Shown here: positions 39,901-49,401 of the stretch, piece after piece
Numbering within the stretch: position 1 is the first letter of the stretch
Layout: every line of letters begins with the position of its first letter
Program-made: the position numbers and the translations under genes
The notes under the pieces: model-generated
Seen by the model: only the letters and a program-made list of their open reading frames with translations
Databases searched by the model: none
Told to the model about the DNA's origin: nothing
NCBI GenBank assembly: GCA_045601245.1
Contig: JAZRZH010000021.1
Span: 1-62,077 of the forward strand
Direction: 5' to 3'
Source of the DNA: Cacconaster sp045601245
GTDB lineage: Bacteria > Bacteroidota > Bacteroidia > Bacteroidales > UBA932
DNA: 62,077 bases

Positions 39901-42465
39901 ATGAATGGACTCAGAGTACTGCTGCTTACCCTGCTTGCATCTCCTATAGCGGAGGCACGGGATGTCGTTCCCGTACAGGATACGGTTCCTGCTGAGCGGC
40001 CTGTCGCGGTTTCGCGACAGAATATACTTGTGGATTATTCTGCCCCCAAGACATATGTCGTCGGTGACATTTCAATGGAGGGCATAAAATATCTTTCCAA
40101 AAACCAGCTTTTTTCTGTACTGGGAATCTCTTCCGGAGATACGATCAAGGTTCCGAGTGAAGATGTGTCCCAGGCCGTCAAGCGCGTATGGCTCCAGGGC
40201 GCAGCTGCTGATATCGGGTTTTATATCGATTCGATTGTCCCTACGGGGGATACGGCTTATTTCAGGCTGGCGCTCCAGGAGTTGCCGCGAGTGCTTAAGT
40301 GGGAATACAGGGGCGTCCGTAACGGCGAGCGCGATGAGCTTAAGGAAAAGTTGAACCTTCGTCGTGGAGGTCAGCTTTCCGAATATGTGAAGGAGTCATC
40401 CATCGAGGTCATCAAGAAATTCTACAAGGAGAAGGGTTTCCTCAACGTAGATGTCGATATCCTGGAGGAGCGGGATTCCATAATCAAGAATGCAATCAAG
40501 GTGACCTTCGACGTCCACAGGGGCGACAAGGTCAAGATCCGTGAGATCACATACGACGGTAATGATGAACTCAGCAAGTTCAAGCTCGATAAGTCGATGA
40601 AGAAGACCAAGGATAAATCCTGGTACAATTTCTTCAATTCCAAGAAGTTCCATGAGGATGAATATGACCACGACAAAGTCACCCTCATCGAGGCGTTCAA
40701 TGAACTCGGCTATAGGGATGCCAAGATTCTTCAGGATTCGATCTATTATTTTGAGGACGGCAGAATGGGCATCCATTTCGATATTGACAAGGGAAAGAAG
40801 TACTATTTCCGCAATATCACCTGGACCGGCAACTCCGAATACACAGAAGAGCAGCTGAACTCAGTCCTAAAGATTGATAAGGGTGCTGTCTACGATGTAG
40901 TCACAATGGAGAAACGGCTCTTCGGCGGAGACAAAGATAATGACTTTACGGTCAGCAAACTCTATCGCGACAACGGCTATCTGTTCTTCAACGTCACACC
41001 GGTCGAACTCAATATCGACGGCGATTCGGTTGACGTCGAGATGCGTATGGTGGAGGGCAAACCGGCCACATTCAACAATATCATCATCAACGGCAACACG
41101 ATTACCAACGAAAAAGTCGTAAGACGTGCGGTGTTCACACGCCCGGGATATCTTTTCCGCCAGACTGATTTTGAGCGTTCCATACGAGAGATTGCGTCAA
41201 TGGGTAATTTCGATGCAGAGGCTGCTGCTGACCCGTCCAAGGGTTACAGCATCATCCCTAACCAGTTGACAAATACCGTCGATATCTCATACAACGTTGA
41301 GGAGAAATCCAATAGCCAGCTGGAACTCAGCGGCGGCTGGGGAGGCGGAATGTTCGTCGGAACGCTTGGTGTAAGTTTCAATAACTTCTCCACCGCCAAT
41401 TTCTTCCGCAAGGAGTGCTGGAAGCCTGTCCCTCTGGGCGACGCTCAACAGCTGGCGTTCCGCTACCAGACAAACGGTAAATATTACACCGCCCTTACCG
41501 CAAGTTTCGTGGAACCTTGGCTCTTCGGCAAAAAGCCGACACAGCTGAGTTTCTCCGCATATTATACCAAGCAGACCAATTCATATTTCTCATACCTCTA
41601 CAACTATCTCAACAGCGATCAGTATATGGAGGTTTATGGAGCGTCCATCGGACTTGGAAACAGATTGGAGTGGCCTGATAACTATTTTGTGCTCTACAAC
41701 CAGCTGGGCTGGCAGTCCTACAAACTTCAGGACTGGAATTCATATTTTATATATAGTACGGGTATCTCACACAATATCAGCTATAATATCAGCCTGACCC
41801 GAAATTCCACAGACCAGATGCTCTATCCGCGCTCCGGTTCTGACTTCACTTTGGGCCTGCAGGTGACACCACCGTGGTCAATGATGAAGAAAGGCTGGCG
41901 CGACATAGACTACAACTCGCTTTCAGTCCAGGAACATTACAATTGGATCGAATATAACAAGTGGACCTTCAAGGGTGCTGTCTACACCAAGCTGGTAGGA
42001 GATCTCGTGCTTATGACAAGGGCACAGTTCGGTTATCTCGGCTACTATAACCGTAACTGGGGATATTCACCGTTTGAAGGCTATATGGTCGGCGGTGACG
42101 GCATGTCAGGCTACAATATTTATGGCTCTGATATCATTTCTCTCCGCGGATACGAGAACTATTCCCTGACTCCGACCAAGAACGGCGCATACTCCGGAAA
42201 CGTATATGATAAGTTCACTGTCGAACTCAGATACCCTGTCGTAATGGAACCATCCTCCACAATCTATGTGCTGGCATTCCTCGAGGGCGGTAACTGCTGG
42301 TCAAGCATCCAGGAGTTCAATCCGTTCCATATCAAGCGCAGCGCTGGTGTCGGTGCCAGGATCTACCTTCCTGTCGTAGGTATGCTTGGAATAGACTGGG
42401 GTTACGGATTTGATGCAAGGTCGGACAAGAGTCAGTTCCATTTTGTGATTGGACAACAACTTTAA
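39901..42465 (+). CDS. bamA: Outer-membrane assembly protein BamA
   Basis: 854 aa. Signal peptide (MNGLRVLLLTLLASPIAEA), then five POTRA-like repeats (about 50-440), for example DISMEGIKYLSKNQLFSVLG, and EITYDGNDELSKFKLDKSM, FRNITWTGNSEYTEEQLNSVL, FNNIIINGNTITNEKVVRRA. The C-terminal barrel (about 470-854) has YPRSGSDFTLGLQ and LRGYENYSLTP, the conserved lid-loop Arg-Gly-Tyr type motif, and ends FHFVIGQQL. It inserts outer-membrane barrels. ATG 39901 replaces a longer TTG-started frame. Confidence 0.93.
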   Translation: MNGLRVLLLTLLASPIAEARDVVPVQDTVPAERPVAVSRQNILVDYSAPKTYVVGDISMEGIKYLSKNQLFSVLGISSGDTIKVPSEDVSQAVKRVWLQGAAADIGFYIDSIVPTGDTAYFRLALQELPRVLKWEYRGVRNGERDELKEKLNLRRGGQLSEYVKESSIEVIKKFYKEKGFLNVDVDILEERDSIIKNAIKVTFDVHRGDKVKIREITYDGNDELSKFKLDKSMKKTKDKSWYNFFNSKKFHEDEYDHDKVTLIEAFNELGYRDAKILQDSIYYFEDGRMGIHFDIDKGKKYYFRNITWTGNSEYTEEQLNSVLKIDKGAVYDVVTMEKRLFGGDKDNDFTVSKLYRDNGYLFFNVTPVELNIDGDSVDVEMRMVEGKPATFNNIIINGNTITNEKVVRRAVFTRPGYLFRQTDFERSIREIASMGNFDAEAAADPSKGYSIIPNQLTNTVDISYNVEEKSNSQLELSGGWGGGMFVGTLGVSFNNFSTANFFRKECWKPVPLGDAQQLAFRYQTNGKYYTALTASFVEPWLFGKKPTQLSFSAYYTKQTNSYFSYLYNYLNSDQYMEVYGASIGLGNRLEWPDNYFVLYNQLGWQSYKLQDWNSYFIYSTGISHNISYNISLTRNSTDQMLYPRSGSDFTLGLQVTPPWSMMKKGWRDIDYNSLSVQEHYNWIEYNKWTFKGAVYTKLVGDLVLMTRAQFGYLGYYNRNWGYSPFEGYMVGGDGMSGYNIYGSDIISLRGYENYSLTPTKNGAYSGNVYDKFTVELRYPVVMEPSSTIYVLAFLEGGNCWSSIQEFNPFHIKRSAGVGARIYLPVVGMLGIDWGYGFDARSDKSQFHFVIGQQL

Positions 42466-42471
42466 CATTAT

Positions 42472-42984
42472 ATGAAGATGAAAAAGGTTTGTATGATACT
42501 TCTTGCCGTAATGACGGCTATTATTCCTGCAAAGGCCCAGAAGGTCGGATTCATCAACACTGATTCCGTAATGGTGGCCCTTCCTGAATATCAGAACGCC
42601 ATCAAGCAGCTTGACGATAAGGCAACTCAATATAAGCAGGAACTTCAGAACAGCCTTGCTGTCATTGATAATCTTTACAACAATTATCAGAGCCAGAAGA
42701 ATTATCTGAACAACACGCAGCGTGCGAGTATTGAGAATGACATCATTTCCAAGGAGCAGCAGATGAAGAAGCGTCAGGAAGACTACTTCGGTGCTGAAGG
42801 CGAGATGGCCAAAGCGTCAGAGCAGCTTCTTTCTCCAATTCGTGCAAAGGTCTCCGAGGCTGTCGCCAGATATTCTGCTGATAACGGATACAATCTCATC
42901 ATCGACCTTGCCGTCAATGCAGGCATCATATATAAGAACGATGCCGATGACATAACAAAAGCAGTAATCAATATATTAAAATAG
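42472..42984 (+). CDS. Skp/OmpH-family periplasmic chaperone (first)
   Basis: 170 aa. Signal peptide to AKA-Q (about residue 22), then KVGFINTDSVMVALPEYQ, a coiled-coil middle (about 45-115, with KNYLNNTQRASIENDIISKE), and IRAKVSEAVARYSADNGYN with the final domain strand. It lies directly downstream of bamA (6 bp), the usual place, and keeps barrel precursors soluble on the way to BamA. ATG 42478 is an alternative start. Confidence 0.9.
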   Translation: MKMKKVCMILLAVMTAIIPAKAQKVGFINTDSVMVALPEYQNAIKQLDDKATQYKQELQNSLAVIDNLYNNYQSQKNYLNNTQRASIENDIISKEQQMKKRQEDYFGAEGEMAKASEQLLSPIRAKVSEAVARYSADNGYNLIIDLAVNAGIIYKNDADDITKAVINILK

Positions 42985-42995
42985 TATAGGACATT

Positions 42996-43571
42996 ATGAA
43001 AAAAATCGCATTTGCAATTCTGCTCTTTACCGGCATCTCAGCTCTTGCCGGTGCACAGAATCTCAAATTTGGACACATTAACGCTCAGGAACTCGTTTCA
43101 CTGATGTCTGAAATGGACTCCGCAAGGGTCAAGCTTCAGGCATATCAGGTCGAACTCGAGGATACGATGCAGGGAATGGAGGACGAATACAATACAAAAT
43201 ATACAGAGTACCAGCGCAAGCAGGGCACCTGGACCCCGGCAGTTCGAGAGTCCAAGGAAAAGGAGATTCAGGACCTTGTCCAGCGTATCCAGCAGTTCCA
43301 GCAGACAGCTCAGCAGGAGATGCAGGAAATGCAACAGATTTTGATGCAGCCGGTACTTAAGAAGGCTCAGGATGCTATTGAAAAGGTTGCGAAGGATAAT
43401 GCCTTCACATATGTATTTGATACATCCGTAGGAACGCTCCTTTATATGGATGCGGCACAGACCACCGACATTCTCCCTCTCGCAAAGAAGGAACTCGGCA
43501 TCCCTGCGGAGAAGGTGGCTCCTACCCAGATTCCGGCTCCGGGCCAGACAGCGGCTCCGGCAAAGAAGTGA
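42996..43571 (+). CDS. Skp/OmpH-family periplasmic chaperone (second)
   Basis: 191 aa. Signal peptide (MKKIAFAILLFTGISALAGA), LKFGHINAQELVSLMSEMDSA, a coiled coil of Gln/Glu/Met (VQRIQQFQQTAQQEMQ, about 90-110), LKKAQDAIEKVAKDNAFTYVFD, and a Pro/Ala-rich end (QIPAPGQTAAPAKK). It follows its paralogue by 11 bp. The tail is low-complexity and not part of the core fold. Confidence 0.9.
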   Translation: MKKIAFAILLFTGISALAGAQNLKFGHINAQELVSLMSEMDSARVKLQAYQVELEDTMQGMEDEYNTKYTEYQRKQGTWTPAVRESKEKEIQDLVQRIQQFQQTAQQEMQEMQQILMQPVLKKAQDAIEKVAKDNAFTYVFDTSVGTLLYMDAAQTTDILPLAKKELGIPAEKVAPTQIPAPGQTAAPAKK

Positions 43572-43617
43572 TGACTTTTTATGTAAACCCACAAATACTT
43601 AAAATTAAATTATTATT

Positions 43618-45453
43618 ATGCAACACAAAGTTATTGACACACAAGATGTCGTAATCCGTTTTGCAGGTGACTCCGGTGACGGTATGCAGCTGACCGGTAC
43701 CCTCTTTGCAGATGCATCTGCATTGTATGGTAACGAGATTTCAACATTCCCGGATTATCCTGCTGAGATTCGTGCCCCTCACGGAACAGTATATGGCGTT
43801 TCCGGTTTCCAGGTTCACATTGGAACAAAGGGCGTCACCACTCCTGGTGACTTCGCTGATGCTCTCGTGGCAATGAACCCTGCCGCTCTCAAGGCCAATG
43901 CTAAATGGGCTAAGCCAAGCGCAACCATTATCGTTGACGATGACGCTTTCGATGAGGAAAACATCAAGCGCGCAGGCTTCCAGACAATGGATCCTTTCAA
44001 GGAGCTCAATATTGAGGACCGCACGATTGTTGTTGCCCCAATTACCTCCCTCACAAAGGAAAGTTTGAAGGACAGCGGACTCGGTCTCAAGGATATGGAA
44101 CGTTGCAAGAATATGTTTACCCTCGGTATGGTATTCTTCATGTACAACCGTCCTCTTGAGTTCACAGACGCTTACCTCGTAAAGAAGTTCGGCAAGAAGA
44201 AGCCTCAGATGGTTGACATCAACAAGAAGGTCATCCGCGACGGTTACAACTATGCTGAAAACATCCAGGCAATCGCCAGCACATACACAATCGCACCTGC
44301 AAAGCAGGAGAAAGGAAAGTACCGCAATATCAACGGTAACCAGGCTACAGCTTGGGGTCTCATCGCAGCATCTGAGAAGTCAGGTATTCCATTGTTCTGC
44401 GGTTCATACCCTATCACCCCTGCAACAGCTATCCTCGAGGAACTCGCTATCCACAAGAACCTCGGTGTGAAGACCGTACAGGCAGAGGATGAAATCGCCG
44501 GTATCTGTACTGCTATCGGTGCATCATATGCAGGCAACTTCGCCGTTACTACAACTTCAGGTCCTGGTATCGCTCTCAAGTCAGAGGCTATGGGTCTTGC
44601 AGTTATCGGCGAGCTTCCACTTGTTATCGTTGACGTTCAGCGTTCAGGCCCTTCAACAGGTGTCCCTACAAAGACTGAGCAGACTGACCTCGCACAGGTT
44701 CTCTACGGCCGCAACGGTGAGTCTCCAATCTGCGTCATCGCAGCCCACTCCCCAAGCAACTGCTTCGACGCTGCATTCAATGCAGGTAAGATCGCTCTCG
44801 AGCACATGACTCCGGTCGTCCTCCTTTCCGAAGGCTTCCTCGGCAACGGTTCAGAACCTTGGAAGATTCCTGCAATGAAGGATTATCCTGAAATCAAGGC
44901 TCCGGTCATTGATTCATGCGAAGGCAAGTTCCAGCCATACAAGAGAAACCCTGAGACATACGCCCGTTACTGGGCTGCTCCTGGCAAGGCAGGTCTCGAG
45001 CACCGCGTAGGTGGTCTTGAGAAGAACACCGCCGGCGTCAACAGCGCAGATCCTGAGAACCACGAGAAGATGGTCAAGGAGCGCGCAGAGAAGATTGCCC
45101 GCATCGCAAACTACATTCCTGACCAGACCGTCATGGGTCCTGAGAAGGCTGACGTCCTCCTCGTCGGTTGGGGTGGTACTTACGGACACCTCCTTTCTGC
45201 TTACACACAGCTTTCTGAGGCAGGTGAGAACGTAGCATTCACACACTTCGATTATATCAACCCGCTTCCTAAGAACACAGCCGACATCTTCAAGAACTAC
45301 AAGAAGATCCTCGTCTGCGAGTTGAACAGCGGTCAGTTTGCTGATTACCTGAGAGCAAAGTTCCCACAGTTCACCTATCTCCAGTGCAACAAGGTTCAGG
45401 GTCAGCCGTTCATCGTCAAGGAAATCGTTGACGCATACAATAACATTAAATAA
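43618..45453 (+). CDS. korA: 2-oxoacid:ferredoxin/flavodoxin oxidoreductase, alpha subunit with fused gamma domain
   Basis: 611 aa. Residues 1-190 are the gamma domain (FAGDSGDGMQLTGTLFADASA at the start, ending AYLVKKFGKKKPQM), and 200-611 the alpha domain with LIAASEKSGIPLFCGSYPITPA, AVTTTSGPGIALKSEAMGLA and PSTGVPTKTEQTDLAQ. It pairs with the TPP-binding beta subunit next door to oxidise a 2-oxoacid such as 2-oxoglutarate to its CoA thioester with reduced ferredoxin. Codons in this block are more strongly biased (CTC, GGT, AAG) than in neighbours, consistent with high expression. Confidence 0.93.
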   Translation: MQHKVIDTQDVVIRFAGDSGDGMQLTGTLFADASALYGNEISTFPDYPAEIRAPHGTVYGVSGFQVHIGTKGVTTPGDFADALVAMNPAALKANAKWAKPSATIIVDDDAFDEENIKRAGFQTMDPFKELNIEDRTIVVAPITSLTKESLKDSGLGLKDMERCKNMFTLGMVFFMYNRPLEFTDAYLVKKFGKKKPQMVDINKKVIRDGYNYAENIQAIASTYTIAPAKQEKGKYRNINGNQATAWGLIAASEKSGIPLFCGSYPITPATAILEELAIHKNLGVKTVQAEDEIAGICTAIGASYAGNFAVTTTSGPGIALKSEAMGLAVIGELPLVIVDVQRSGPSTGVPTKTEQTDLAQVLYGRNGESPICVIAAHSPSNCFDAAFNAGKIALEHMTPVVLLSEGFLGNGSEPWKIPAMKDYPEIKAPVIDSCEGKFQPYKRNPETYARYWAAPGKAGLEHRVGGLEKNTAGVNSADPENHEKMVKERAEKIARIANYIPDQTVMGPEKADVLLVGWGGTYGHLLSAYTQLSEAGENVAFTHFDYINPLPKNTADIFKNYKKILVCELNSGQFADYLRAKFPQFTYLQCNKVQGQPFIVKEIVDAYNNIK

Positions 45454-45468
45454 TTGGAGGACACTATC

Positions 45469-46488
45469 ATGAAATATACAGCACAAGATTTTAAGAGCGG
45501 ACAGGAACCTCGTTGGTGCCCGGGTTGCGGTGACCACGCCGTTCTCGCAGCTTTCCAGAGAGCTCTTCCTGCAATCTGCGAAGACCTCGGTTATACAAAG
45601 GAAAGAATCGTAGTGATTTCCGGTATCGGTTGCTCATCACGTCTTCCTTATTATATGGATACTTTCGGTATGCACACCATCCACGGACGTGCTACGCCAA
45701 TCTCTACCGGTGTCAAGGTTGCCAACCCTACCCTCAGCGTATGGCAGGCTTGCGGTGACGGTGACGCCCTCGCAATCGGTGGTAACCACTTCATCCACGC
45801 TATCCGTCGTAACATCGACATCAACGTGATTCTCTTCAACAACCAGATCTACGGTTTGACAAAGGGTCAGTACTCACCGACCTCAAAGCTCGGTCAGATT
45901 ACCAAGACCTCCCCTTACGGAACTGTCGAGAATCCGTTCATTCCTGGCGCACTCGTACTCGGCGCACGCGGAACATTCTTCGCACGCAGCCTCGACAGCG
46001 AAATGGTTCTCAACCAGGAACTCTTCACAGCTGCTGCAAAGCATGACGGTTGCTCAATCTGCGAGATTCTCACCAACTGCGTCATCTTCAATGACGGCGC
46101 TCACAGCAATATCTCAGACCGCGAATTCCGCGCTGACCGCACCATCGTGCTCCGCCACGGCGAACCGATGATCTACGGTAAGAACAAGGATATGGGTCTT
46201 ATGCTCGGCGAAGACGGCAAGATCAAGGCTGTCAAGATCGGTGAGAACGGTGTTACCGTCGACAAGCTTCTTGTTCACGATGCACACTGCGCAGATACCA
46301 GCATCCAGCTCCAGCTCATCAACATGAAGTACCCTGAGATGCCTGTTGCACTCGGTGTAATCCGTGCCGTAGCTGAACCTACATACGATGACCGCGTACG
46401 CGACCAGCTCGCAGAAGTTAAGGAAAAGTCACCTATCAAGTGCATGGATGACCTCCTCAACAGCGGTTCAACCTGGACAGTAGAATAA
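45469..46488 (+). CDS. korB: 2-oxoacid:ferredoxin/flavodoxin oxidoreductase, beta subunit
   Basis: 339 aa. EPRWCPGCGDHAVLAAFQRA (about 12-31) opens the TPP domain; ISGIGCSSRLPYYMDTFGMHTIHGRA (about 52-77, shown in part) and WQACGDGDALAIGGNHFIHA with VILFNNQIYGLTKGQYSPTS (about 120-139) form the TPP-Mg site. ATG 45469 has GGAGG at 45456-45460. It is 15 bp from korA. Name chosen by the two-subunit layout; the exact 2-oxoacid cannot be told from sequence. Confidence 0.93.
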   Translation: MKYTAQDFKSGQEPRWCPGCGDHAVLAAFQRALPAICEDLGYTKERIVVISGIGCSSRLPYYMDTFGMHTIHGRATPISTGVKVANPTLSVWQACGDGDALAIGGNHFIHAIRRNIDINVILFNNQIYGLTKGQYSPTSKLGQITKTSPYGTVENPFIPGALVLGARGTFFARSLDSEMVLNQELFTAAAKHDGCSICEILTNCVIFNDGAHSNISDREFRADRTIVLRHGEPMIYGKNKDMGLMLGEDGKIKAVKIGENGVTVDKLLVHDAHCADTSIQLQLINMKYPEMPVALGVIRAVAEPTYDDRVRDQLAEVKEKSPIKCMDDLLNSGSTWTVE

Positions 46489-46537
46489 CAGACACATTGT
46501 CATAACCAATAACAACATTCAATAATTTTTTGCTAAA

Positions 46538-47881
46538 ATGAAAGCAGCTGAAATTATGGCGCAGCTTCAGGCGAAGCACGCTGAAGAGAAAGAGTTCCTC
46601 CAGGCAGCTGAAGAGGTCCTCATCTCTATCGAAGAAATCTACAATCAGCACCCTGAGTTCGAGAAGGCTCGCATCGTTGAGCGTATCGTAGAACCTGACC
46701 GCATCTTCACATTCCGCGTAGCATGGGTAGATGATAAGGGTGACGTACAGGTAAACCTCGGTTACCGCGTACAGTTCAACAGCGCTATCGGTCCTTACAA
46801 GGGCGGTCTCCGTTTCCACCCGAAGGTTAACCTCTCAATGCTTAAGTTCCTCGGTTTCGAGCAGATCTTCAAGAACTCCCTCACAACCCTTCCTATGGGT
46901 GGTGCAAAGGGTGGTGCAGATTTCGATCCAGTCGGCAAGTCTGACGGCGAAATCATGCGTTTCTGCCAGGCATTCATGACTGAGCTCTGGAAGTGCATCG
47001 GTCCTGACACTGACGTTCCAGCAGGTGACGTAGGTGTAGGTGGCCGCGAAATCGGTTACATGTACGGTATGTACAAGAAGCTCGCTCGCGAGTACAATAC
47101 AGGTGTCCTCACCGGTAAGGGTGCTACATGGGGTGGTTCTATCCTCCGTCCTGAAGCAACCGGTTACGGTGCTCTCTACTTCCTCGAGAACCTCCTCAAG
47201 GAAGCTGGCAAGGACATCAAGGGCAAGAAGATCGCTCTCTCAGGCTTCGGTAACGTAGCATGGGGTGCTGCCAAGAAGACCAACGAACTCGGTGGTCAGG
47301 TAGTAGCTATCTCAGGTCCGGACGGCGTTTGCGAGATCATCGACGGTATCACTGACGAAATGATCGACTATATGCTCGAAATGCGTTCTTCAAACCGCAA
47401 CAAGGTTCAGGATATGGCTGACAAGTTCCCTGCAAAGGCTAAGTTCACCGCAGGTAAGAAGGCTTGGAGCGTTAAGTGCGACATCGCTCTCCCTTGCGCA
47501 TTCCAGAATGAGCTTTCAGAGGACGACGCTAAGGAACTCGTTGCTAACGGTTGCTGGTGCTGCTGCGAGGTATCCAACATGGGATGCCAGCCAGGCGCTA
47601 TCAAGTACTTCCAGAGCAACAATGTTTACTTCGCTCCTGGTAAGGCAGTCAACGCTGGTGGTGTAGCTACTTCAGGCCTCGAAATGACCCAGAATGCTGC
47701 TCACCTCGGATGGGCTGGTGAAGAGGTTGACGCTAAGCTCCACTTCATCATGAAGAGCATCCACGAGGCTTGCGTTAAGTACGGCCGTCAGGCTGACGGT
47801 ACTATTGACTATGTCAAGGGTGCCAACATCGCCGGCTTCATGAAGGTTGCTACCGCTATGGTAGAGCAGGGCGTTCTCTAG
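46538..47881 (+). CDS. gdhA: NADP-type glutamate dehydrogenase
   Basis: 447 aa, hexameric GDH size. GPYKGGLRFHPKVNLSMLKF (about 86-105) with the catalytic Lys region, LPMGGAKGGADFDP (about 122-135), PAGDVGVGGREIGYMYG, and the Rossmann IALSGFGNVAWGAAKK (about 231-246). It interconverts 2-oxoglutarate and glutamate with ammonia, and with GlnN forms the ammonia-assimilation route. The codon bias is the same as in korAB, and a strong terminator follows 23 bp after the stop. Confidence 0.97.
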   Translation: MKAAEIMAQLQAKHAEEKEFLQAAEEVLISIEEIYNQHPEFEKARIVERIVEPDRIFTFRVAWVDDKGDVQVNLGYRVQFNSAIGPYKGGLRFHPKVNLSMLKFLGFEQIFKNSLTTLPMGGAKGGADFDPVGKSDGEIMRFCQAFMTELWKCIGPDTDVPAGDVGVGGREIGYMYGMYKKLAREYNTGVLTGKGATWGGSILRPEATGYGALYFLENLLKEAGKDIKGKKIALSGFGNVAWGAAKKTNELGGQVVAISGPDGVCEIIDGITDEMIDYMLEMRSSNRNKVQDMADKFPAKAKFTAGKKAWSVKCDIALPCAFQNELSEDDAKELVANGCWCCCEVSNMGCQPGAIKYFQSNNVYFAPGKAVNAGGVATSGLEMTQNAAHLGWAGEEVDAKLHFIMKSIHEACVKYGRQADGTIDYVKGANIAGFMKVATAMVEQGVL

Positions 47882-47904
47882 TAGATACCCTATTCAAATA
47901 AATC

Positions 47905-47933
47905 GGGCGGGTCCGCAAGGATCCGCCCTTTTT
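47905..47933 (+). terminator. Intrinsic terminator of gdhA
   Basis: GGGCGGGTCC (47905-47914), loop GCAA, GGATCCGCCC (47919-47928), then TTTTT (47929-47933). One G-T pair in the stem. Confidence 0.92.
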
Positions 47934-47950
47934 ATTTATCTGCATAGATT

Positions 47951-47985
47951 ATAAAAAAGTGGATGACCATCAGGCCATCCACTTT
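47951..47985 (-). terminator. Intrinsic terminator of the susCD unit
   Basis: AAAGTGGATG (47956-47965) with CATCCACTTT (47976-47985); on the minus strand the stem is followed by a T-run. It is 21 bp past the susD-like stop. Confidence 0.88.
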
Positions 47986-48006
47986 GATGATATGGTATGT
48001 GTTGGA

Positions 48007-49389
48007 TTACAGACCAGGGTTCTGCTGAAGAACTTCACCGCAGATGTCAATCTCATCCTTAGGGATAGGGAGGACATTGTGGTTGTCGGTAGGACCGTAG
48101 GTGCCAATACCGCTCTTGATGGTCTTGCCGTTTCTCCAGAAGTCAAATGCGATCTGACCTTCTGCGAAGAGTTCCTTGCGACGCTCATTGAGGATGTCGT
48201 CGATATCGGTTGTTGTAGCATCGTTATAGCCTGTGATACGGTTCTTGCGAAGGGTATTGAGGTAAGGGACGGCAGCAGCCGCACCGCTTGTCTTGAGGCT
48301 TGCTTCAGCAGCGATAAGGTACATTTCTGAGAGGCGGACAACCTTGATGTTGTTGTTGTAAAGAGGAACGCTTGAACCTGTCTTTCCCGGGTACTTCATA
48401 GGATAGTAGCCATCTACGCCCTTTCCGGTCTCAGTCTTGCGGAGTGCAACCATCTTTGATCTGATATCGTTAGGGTTGGCCTGCATGAAGTTGTAGAAAT
48501 CATCGGTAACGAGGTACTCGGTGTAACCGTCAGGATGGGTGTAGTAACCAGGGTTGTAACGCTGAGCGTTGTAGTTGTCATCCTGTACGTATTCGAGAAT
48601 CATTTCGTCAGCGTCGTCGATTGACCAGGCTGCCTGATAGTTCTCGATTGTAAACAGTTTATAAGGAGAACTCTCGATAACGGCCTTGGCATCCTTGAGA
48701 GCATCGGCATATTTGCCCCAGTAGAGGTTTACACGTGCTCTGATAGCGAGGGCTGCCCAGTAGTTGACGTGACCGTCGTTCCTTTCCTTGTTCAGACCTG
48801 AATCGATGCAGGTGGTGAGGTCCTTGACAATCTGTGCGTAGGTCTCTTCGAGGGATGCGCGTGGAGCGACATGGTCGAGGTCATAAACCTCTGTTGAGAG
48901 AACGATACCGAGCTTGTTGGAGCTGCCTGAAGTAGGGATAGGAGCGTAGAGAGTTGCAAGGTGGAAATGGAAGAGGCCTCTCATACCATAGAGTTCTGCG
49001 ATATATGGGGCTGCGTCCGGATCGTCCATTGCTTCGCCGGCTTCGATTGCCTTATTGACATTTGCGATTGCCTTGTAAATGTAGTAGTAAGGATTGTAAG
49101 AATCCAATGAGGTGATGCTGCGTTCGTGAATCTTCTGAGCGTACTGTCCGCTGCCCTTGTTGACGTCTGAGTCCGGTCCGAGTTCGTCAGCATAGATTGC
49201 GAGTTCGGATGCAAGAGACATCTGGTCACCGTATGTTGCGCGGTAGTAGGCGCCGTTTACAGCGTATGCGAGGTCATCCACGGATGTGATGGCTGTTGAT
49301 GTAGAGACAGAAGTAGAAGGCTCCTGATTGAGTGTATCGCAGGCATTCAGGGCCAGAACGGCCATTAATGTATATAATACTCTTTTCAT
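48007..49389 (-). CDS. SusD/RagB-family outer-membrane lipoprotein
   Basis: 460 aa from ATG 49389. Lipobox LALNAC with the Cys near residue 17. TPR-like helical fold with family features: VDDLAYAVNGAYYR, YYIYKAIANVNKAIEAGE, YGMRGLFHFHLATLYAP, ARVNLYWGKYADALKDAKAVI, and the C-terminal ILNERRKELFAEGQIAFDFWR (shown in part). SusD-type proteins cap the SusC pore and bind glycans or other large nutrients. SusC gene immediately upstream (12 bp). No glycosidase or regulator is nearby to indicate the substrate. Confidence 0.95.
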   Translation of the reverse strand: MKRVLYTLMAVLALNACDTLNQEPSTSVSTSTAITSVDDLAYAVNGAYYRATYGDQMSLASELAIYADELGPDSDVNKGSGQYAQKIHERSITSLDSYNPYYYIYKAIANVNKAIEAGEAMDDPDAAPYIAELYGMRGLFHFHLATLYAPIPTSGSSNKLGIVLSTEVYDLDHVAPRASLEETYAQIVKDLTTCIDSGLNKERNDGHVNYWAALAIRARVNLYWGKYADALKDAKAVIESSPYKLFTIENYQAAWSIDDADEMILEYVQDDNYNAQRYNPGYYTHPDGYTEYLVTDDFYNFMQANPNDIRSKMVALRKTETGKGVDGYYPMKYPGKTGSSVPLYNNNIKVVRLSEMYLIAAEASLKTSGAAAAVPYLNTLRKNRITGYNDATTTDIDDILNERRKELFAEGQIAFDFWRNGKTIKSGIGTYGPTDNHNVLPIPKDEIDICGEVLQQNPGL

Positions 49390-49401
49390 AATGCTCTTCA
49401 A

